Assembly (NCBI GenBank): GCA_964599895.1
Contig: CAZRHT010000006.1
Location: forward strand, 3,877 to 67,876
Length of the DNA stretch: 64,000 nt
Origin: UM-FILTER-49-7 sp964599895
Lineage (GTDB): Bacteria > Acidobacteriota > Holophagae > Thermotomaculales > Thermotomaculaceae
Direction of reading: 5' to 3'
A model generated the notes under the pieces. It was not told the DNA's origin. It saw nothing but the letters and a program-made list of their open reading frames with translations, and ran no database searches. Positions 59,023 through 64,000 of the stretch are shown here, in pieces (the stretch's first letter is position 1; each line of letters begins with the position of its first letter). The position numbers and the translations under genes were made by a program.

Positions 59023-60143
59023 TTTACACCCCCGACTACAGAAAATATGACCTTGGGAAAGAGCACCCATTCAGCCCGGTGCGGATTGAGATGCTGGTGG
59101 ACCTGCTACGTGAACTGGATGGCACAATTCAATTCACAGCACCGGTACCACTGGCCCCTGAAGAATTGTACGAAATTCATGACCCTTATTATGTGGACTT
59201 TGTCGAAGCTATCAGCCGGGGGGAAGAAAGACCGGAATCTGACCAATATGGCCTCGGAACAGCCGACACCCCAATTGTTCCCGGAATGGCCGAAGGGGCC
59301 CGCTTTCTGGCAGGCGGCTCCGTACTTGGCACCCGGCTCCTTCTGGAAGGACGGACGAAACGGGTCCTTCAACTGGGTGGCGGACTTCATCACGCACGCA
59401 ACGCAATGGCTTCCGGCTTCTGTTTGTACAACGACGTGGCGCTGGCCATCAAAGAAATGACAAAAGTCGGATGGCACGTTGTGTATCTCGACCTTGACGT
59501 CCACCATGGAGATGGTGTACAGGAAATATTCTATTCAGATGAACGCGTAATGACGATTTCCCTCCACGAATCCGGTGAATTTCTGTTCCCCGGAACCGGT
59601 TGGCTCCATGAACTGGGTCGGGGAATGGGACGGGCTTTAAAACTGAATCTACCTCTTCAGCCCTTCACCGAAGGGGATTCGTATCTCGAAATTCTCCAGG
59701 GCATCATGGAACCTGCCCTTTCGTGGTTCAGGCCGGATGCGCTGGTTGTCCAGGCGGGAGCCGATGCCCACTACTCCGATCCCCTTGCGGACCTGATGCT
59801 GACAACCAGAGACTTTGAAAACATCTATACCATGGTATTGGATCTGGCGGAAAAAAAGTGTGGAAATCGCGTGTTGTTCACATTGGGAGGAGGATATCGC
59901 ATCCAGGCCACGTGCCGGATCTGGGCGCTTCTCTACCTGCTGCTGAGTGGAAACCCGGTTCCGGAACGGCTCCCGGAAAAGTGGGTGGACAAATGGTCTG
60001 CCATTACCGGCAAAAAGATCCCCGGACAACTGCACGATCCCACTCGCTGTTATGAAGAAATTCCGAGGAAAGATATCATCACCCGTCTCAATAAACAATT
60101 ACTCACGAAACTGCTGGACGCCACCAGCCCCGACTGGCTTTGA
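59010..60143 (+). CDS. acuC: AcuC-family histone-deacetylase-like lysine deacetylase
   Basis: The 377-residue zinc-type deacetylase has the family motifs: EIHDPYYVDFVE, LGGGLHHARNAMASGFCLYNDVALAI (paired catalytic histidines), YLDLDVHHGDGVQEIFY (zinc-binding Asp and His), SLHESGEFLFPGTG, QAGADAHYSDPL (zinc Asp) and LGGGY. AcuC removes acetyl groups from Acs in Bacillus. ATG 59010 overlaps acuB by 13 bases; a GTG at 58992 in frame would add six residues. It completes the acetylate/deacetylate set. Confidence 0.9.
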   Translation: MCRLIYTPDYRKYDLGKEHPFSPVRIEMLVDLLRELDGTIQFTAPVPLAPEELYEIHDPYYVDFVEAISRGEERPESDQYGLGTADTPIVPGMAEGARFLAGGSVLGTRLLLEGRTKRVLQLGGGLHHARNAMASGFCLYNDVALAIKEMTKVGWHVVYLDLDVHHGDGVQEIFYSDERVMTISLHESGEFLFPGTGWLHELGRGMGRALKLNLPLQPFTEGDSYLEILQGIMEPALSWFRPDALVVQAGADAHYSDPLADLMLTTRDFENIYTMVLDLAEKKCGNRVLFTLGGGYRIQATCRIWALLYLLLSGNPVPERLPEKWVDKWSAITGKKIPGQLHDPTRCYEEIPRKDIITRLNKQLLTKLLDATSPDWL

Positions 60144-60369
60144 TTTAAAGTCCACTCCTTTTGAACAGGGACCGGGAAAGTTACGGAATTTACCATTCCG
60201 GGCCCTTCCAAATTACCATTCACAAATTACAGGTCACGGTGTATCGACGCGGCACCATCCTTCTTCTTTTCAAGTCCCGCTTTTTCAGCTACAATCCATA
60301 TATCAAATCATGTCAGCCAACCGGATAGGCAACTATGTCTATTTTTGAATCCGGTGGGGGGAGGAAAGA

Positions 60370-62364
60370 ATGAAGTGTCCGAAATGTCAGGAAACAATTA
60401 CTGAACGCAGTGGGCAGTGTCCCCATTGCGGCTTGATGTTTGCCAAAGAAACATCTGAGAAAATCTCACTCTATTTTGATGTAAAAGAGCAACTTTCCTA
60501 TCTGGACACCCTGAAATCCTACCTCGACACATCCCTGAACACCCTCTCCGGGAGTCTAAGCCGTCTCGAAGCATTGGTAACAGATTCCCTGAAGACAACA
60601 GCCTTGGATACCACCGGGGAATCTGCGGCGAAGAGTCCGGAGGCAAAACTCGATTCAGAGCCGGTAACCGAATTTGAGGACAAACTGCCGACAGAGTTCT
60701 ATCCCCATAAAGATAAATCCGAACATCCGGAAGTGGAAGCGCCCTCCGCACAACCGTCTGGAATCGGCGACGGTGAATTTCGGTTCGGCCAGAAATGGCT
60801 CCTTATTATCGGCATCATCACCATGGTTTTTGCAGTAGGCTATTTTCTGAAATATTCCTTCACGAAGGGATGGATTGGCCCAGCCGGTAGAATCGGACTT
60901 TCCTATTTCTGGGGTATGGCCTTTCTGGGCCTCGGGGAATGGTTCAGGAAAAGAGAATTTCGCAGTTTCGGACTGTCCCTTGCCGGAGGCGGTATCGCGG
61001 TCCTTTACTTTTCCACCTTTGCCGGGTTTCAACTCTACCACCTGATTCCGATGTGGCTCTCATTCGCAATCATGGTCCTGATTACGGTATTCTCATGTGT
61101 ACTCGCCGTTGTCTATGATGCCAAATGGCTGGCCGCGTTGGGGACACTTGGTGGATTTCTGACACCTCTCTTTCTTTCCACCGGTCACAACGCACAGATT
61201 GCTCTGATGAGCTATATGACCATCCTCAACCTTGGTATACTGGCGCTGGCGACAAGAAAGAGCTGGCGTGTACTGGAATCACTGGGATTCGTGTTCACAT
61301 GGATTCTTTTCACGTCGTGGTACGCTGTCTACTACAAAACGGCCGAGTTCTGGCCTTCTCTCATTTTCCTGCTGGTCTTTTTTCTCATCTATGCCATTCT
61401 TCCCGTTGCCGCCACACTGTACCGGAAAGAAACCCGGTCCCTTGGCAGCATGTGGTTTGCCGCTCCCAACGCTCTCATCGCATTCGGTTTCGCGTTCGGT
61501 CTGGTTGCGGACCGCTACAGCACTCCCTACGTTGCCATTGTCACTGTCTTCATCGCCGTGGTATTTCTCACACTCTCCAACTGGCTTTCAGAACATGAAT
61601 CCGTGGATGGCCCCGCCTTCTGGTACCTGATCGCCAACGCCGTATTTTTTCTGGTCCTCACTGTTCCCATCCTCTTCTCCTCAAACTGGATTACAATTTT
61701 CTGGGCCCTTGAAGCCGCCCTCCTGATCTGGCTGGGACTGAAAGTGGATCGGAAATGGATGACAATCACCGGCATTGTGCTGGTTTTTCTTGTCACCGGA
61801 AAATTCTTTCTTTACGACTACCCTGTTGTCTTTCGCCTGGGAAGAAAGTGGTCTTATTTCAAGGGGGCATATACTCAAAACCTGCTGGAACGCCTCCTCA
61901 CCAGCGCCGCTCTTATTGGCTCCCTTTACTGGGGAGGAAGGAAACTGCGGGCGACAGCGGGAGTCACATGGAATAAACTGGGCGCACTGTTTTCCTGGTT
62001 TTTTGGTGGCTCTCTCTTCCTGGTACTGACCATTGAAACAGCCTCATTCTTCTACCAGTACGCACCGGGGGCCCGCTTTGCATCCATTTCTGTACTCTGG
62101 GCCATTTTCGCCTCTATCCTCATGATTCAGGGATTTCGGGAGCAAAACAGCACCATGCGCAAAACAGCCATCGGCATCTTCCTCGTTACACTCATCAAAG
62201 TATTCTTCATGGACATCTCCCATTTCAGTACGCCCTACCGGATTCTGTCCTTCATGGTTCTGGGGCTGCTTCTCATCGGTTCATCCTGGCTCTATCACCG
62301 GTTCAGGGAAAAGCTACTGGAAGAAGACACCAGTTCAACCGGAGTTCAAGATGAAACGGCTTAA
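60370..62364 (+). CDS. DUF2339 membrane protein with N-terminal zinc ribbon
   Basis: The 664-residue protein starts with a zinc ribbon (CPKCQETITERSGQCPHCG), a coiled/charged region (30-130) and then about 17-20 membrane helices that fill the rest (DUF2339). The segment FGQKWLLIIGIITMVFAVGYFLKYSF is the typical entry. DUF2339 is found with DUF3999, as here. Function unknown. ATG 60370 follows GGGGGGAGGAAAGA. The 226-bp region before it (60144-60369) shows no clear promoter motif. Confidence 0.85.
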   Translation: MKCPKCQETITERSGQCPHCGLMFAKETSEKISLYFDVKEQLSYLDTLKSYLDTSLNTLSGSLSRLEALVTDSLKTTALDTTGESAAKSPEAKLDSEPVTEFEDKLPTEFYPHKDKSEHPEVEAPSAQPSGIGDGEFRFGQKWLLIIGIITMVFAVGYFLKYSFTKGWIGPAGRIGLSYFWGMAFLGLGEWFRKREFRSFGLSLAGGGIAVLYFSTFAGFQLYHLIPMWLSFAIMVLITVFSCVLAVVYDAKWLAALGTLGGFLTPLFLSTGHNAQIALMSYMTILNLGILALATRKSWRVLESLGFVFTWILFTSWYAVYYKTAEFWPSLIFLLVFFLIYAILPVAATLYRKETRSLGSMWFAAPNALIAFGFAFGLVADRYSTPYVAIVTVFIAVVFLTLSNWLSEHESVDGPAFWYLIANAVFFLVLTVPILFSSNWITIFWALEAALLIWLGLKVDRKWMTITGIVLVFLVTGKFFLYDYPVVFRLGRKWSYFKGAYTQNLLERLLTSAALIGSLYWGGRKLRATAGVTWNKLGALFSWFFGGSLFLVLTIETASFFYQYAPGARFASISVLWAIFASILMIQGFREQNSTMRKTAIGIFLVTLIKVFFMDISHFSTPYRILSFMVLGLLLIGSSWLYHRFREKLLEEDTSSTGVQDETA

Positions 62365-63691
62365 CCTTATCCTCCCCGCACTTCTGCTTCTGTACTCCAT
62401 GGCGCCTGCCGCGGAACCATTGAAAGCGCAAAACTTTCAATACTCCAGAAACCTTCCTGGGCCATTGAAGCCGGGGAACATTTACAAGGTCCCACTGCCG
62501 GGAGAAGTCCTTGACCACACCACCATCGACCAGCGGGACATCCGAATACTTTCCCCGGAAGAAAGCCTGGTACCGTTCACAATCTTGAAAGAGCATCGGC
62601 CCGCTATTGCCCGGAGCCAATACAAGCTGAGCATTCGGGACTTTTCCTCAGCAAACGGTACCACCACCATGATACTGGAAGTCCCGTCAACTGCTGAACC
62701 GGTTCGAATGCTTTACTTCTCCACCCCCAACCGCGACTTCAAAAAATCTATTTCCGTCAGCACCAGCAATGACCGGAATTCCTGGACACCCCTTGTCAAT
62801 GAAAGCATCTTTGACTTCAGTCGAAATGTAGACTTGCGCAAAGTATCCGTTTCCTTTGAAGCGGTAAAATGCCAATGGTTTCGGATTGAATTGAAAGACG
62901 CCGAGCTTCCTCCGAAAAACGAAGCCATCCAGCTGAACTACAAGGGACTGGAATTTTCCAGTACGGGCAAATCAGCTCTCCCGTTTCGGATTGATGCTGT
63001 CACAGCTTCCACCAGGGCCAAGAACACCATAACCGATACCACAGATACCCTGGAACTGAAGAACTTCTCCTCCAGAATCGATTCCAAAGGCAACACTGTG
63101 CTTACCTTCTCAACGGGAATTCCTATTTCCAGCGTGGTCATTACAACCACGACCCCCGCCTTCTATCGCACTGCCTCCCTGACAGGTGAACGGATAACAC
63201 TGGATCGTCACGATGTCTCACTGGGACGGGGAACTTTCTACAAATTTTCACTGGGTACCCGGACGGAACAACAACTTCGGCTGTCGGCCAGGCCCTCCGA
63301 CACCGGCAACTACAAACTCATCATCTTTAACGGCGACAACGCACCACTTACCATCACCGCTCTGCAATTGAGCTGGATCAGAAGAAACCTTTTTCTCGTT
63401 CCGGAAGCGGGGCCCATAGACAATGCTACCCTCTGCTATGGCAATCCCAAAGTAGCAAAATCTCATTTTGACGTGTCGCGTTTTATCCGCCAGGACAATT
63501 GGGAACAACACAACGCCACCACAATAAAACCGGAGTCCCCGGTGAAGAATACCGCCTTCCAGCAGGCAAAAAAGCCATGGACCCCGGAATTCTCCCGCGT
63601 CGCTTTGCGCCTCCTTGTGTTGATGATTGTTGGAGTGCTTGGGATCTGGCTCTACCGCCTTTTGAAACGGAGTGCAAAGGAAGAAGATTGA
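62351..63691 (+). CDS. DUF3999-family protein
   Basis: The 446-residue protein has a signal peptide (about 1-21, ending APAAEP), a long beta-rich extracytoplasmic region (about 25-400) and one C-terminal helix (about 418-438, LLVLMIVGVLGIWLYRLL) with a short cytosolic tail, so it is anchored. DUF3999 proteins usually follow a DUF2339 gene and may form a complex with it; function is not known. The ATG overlaps the DUF2339 stop by 14 bases. Confidence 0.85.
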   Translation: MKRLNLILPALLLLYSMAPAAEPLKAQNFQYSRNLPGPLKPGNIYKVPLPGEVLDHTTIDQRDIRILSPEESLVPFTILKEHRPAIARSQYKLSIRDFSSANGTTTMILEVPSTAEPVRMLYFSTPNRDFKKSISVSTSNDRNSWTPLVNESIFDFSRNVDLRKVSVSFEAVKCQWFRIELKDAELPPKNEAIQLNYKGLEFSSTGKSALPFRIDAVTASTRAKNTITDTTDTLELKNFSSRIDSKGNTVLTFSTGIPISSVVITTTTPAFYRTASLTGERITLDRHDVSLGRGTFYKFSLGTRTEQQLRLSARPSDTGNYKLIIFNGDNAPLTITALQLSWIRRNLFLVPEAGPIDNATLCYGNPKVAKSHFDVSRFIRQDNWEQHNATTIKPESPVKNTAFQQAKKPWTPEFSRVALRLLVLMIVGVLGIWLYRLLKRSAKEED

Positions 63692-64000
63692 ATCCAGCTT
63701 CGGCCCCGTCGCGTTTCATGCTCCAGGAGAGATTTACCGCAGAGACCGCAGAGAGGGGACGAGGGGGAAGAGCGGAAAGGGAATTAACACAAAGTCACGG
63801 AGGCACAAAGGACAGAAAGAAAGAGATATCCTCCCGCGAAGGCGCAAAGCACGCAAAGTCCGGGAGGAGTCAATTCCCTGATTGTGTCAAGTCCGGAACC
63901 TTTTATCATCCTTTACTTTTGATTCGACCCCGTAGCACTTCGTGCCACTCCTGCCACCGTCACCGAACCACTCTTTCATGCGAGCATGAGAGCCGTTCGG
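63692..64000. other. 309-bp non-coding stretch at the end of the window
   Basis: No coding sequence is convincing here. The first 180 bases carry the CGCAGAG/CACAAAG/CGCAAAG repeats listed separately; the last 130 bases have no recognisable feature and may lead into a gene outside the window. Confidence 0.7.
63734..63868. repeat. cluster of CGCAGAG-, CACAAAG- and CGCAAAG-type repeat elements
   Basis: Three related short-word blocks follow each other: TTACCGCAGAGACCGCAGAG (from 63734), TTAACACAAAGTCACGGAGGCACAAAGG (63784-63811) and CGCGAAGGCGCAAAGCACGCAAAG (63835-63858). The third is enclosed by an 8-bp inverted repeat TCCTCCCG (63829-63836)/CGGGAGGA (63861-63868). Similar blocks occur between genes in many environmental genomes from memory; their nature is unexplained. 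Confidence 0.7.

Noticed and set aside
63672..63881. 69-codon plus-strand frame at the window end
   Set aside because: Its composition (Arg/Gly/Lys) reflects the CGCAGAG/CGCAAAG repeats; it is not protein-like.

Overview
The window is chromosomal DNA from a diderm (outer-membrane) bacterium of roughly 50% GC by eye, most likely an uncultured lineage assembled from short reads. The outer-membrane evidence is direct: lpxA, lpxC, lpxD and fabZ for lipid A, bamA and an OmpH/Skp chaperone, and LolC/E-LolD for lipoprotein release. The same stretch carries ClpC and PgpH-type genes and a Bacillus-like acs/acuB/acuC acetylation cluster, so the gene content does not look proteobacterial. An Acidobacteriota-like or neighbouring candidate phylum is a guess that I cannot prove. 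Three runs of exactly 100 N are scaffolding gaps (16204-16303, 40142-40241, 49088-49187). There is no prophage, IS element or CRISPR array.

Layout. 1-1450: end of a phosphotransacylase-like gene pair, closed by a clear terminator. 1453-2355: EamA transporter. 2538-13549: a long plus-strand block from a consensus promoter, lysS-lolC/E-lolD-clpC-bamA-skp-lpxD-fabZ-lpxA. 13603-15696: folK facing an orphan histidine kinase, then tadA and tRNA-Ser(CGA). 15842-33986, minus strand: lpxC (split by a false gap), a large secreted subtilase, a TPR protein, rimO, asnS, pnp, rpsO, era, a CorC-like protein, ybeY, pgpH, phoH and a LysM lipoprotein. 34123-37963: sodium symporter, M24 peptidase and an unassigned cytosolic protein.

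38323-39393 is the most striking locus. It is a thioredoxin-fold/TPR lipoprotein gene whose first active-site cysteine codon is an in-frame TGA (38506-38508). A hairpin with an AGGU apical loop sits at the spacing of a bacterial SECIS element. This is best read as a selenoprotein (U-S-S-C active site).

39452-45245 is accessory: an XRE regulator with two small membrane proteins, an ECF sigma/anti-sigma pair led by a small coupled ORF, a very short SRAP/HMCES-like protein, an Fe-S/small-TM/DUF302 operon, a YtfJ-like protein and a lipase-like hydrolase. 45291-47813 is a cNMP-FHA/unknown/PilT operon. 47864-49510 is a malic enzyme-phosphotransacetylase fusion (maeB) with a large part missing in a gap. 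49703-53621 has a two-subunit transketolase wrapped around udk, followed by ftsE-ftsX.

53763-60143 is an acetate-activation and reversible lysine-acetylation cluster. It holds acetyl-CoA synthetase, a GNAT fused to an acyl-CoA-synthetase-like body whose ATP-grasp part is eroded, AcuB (CBS-ACT) and AcuC (deacetylase). 60370-63691 is a DUF2339-DUF3999 membrane pair. The last 300 bp hold no gene but carry clustered CGCAGAG/CACAAAG/CGCAAAG-type repeats.
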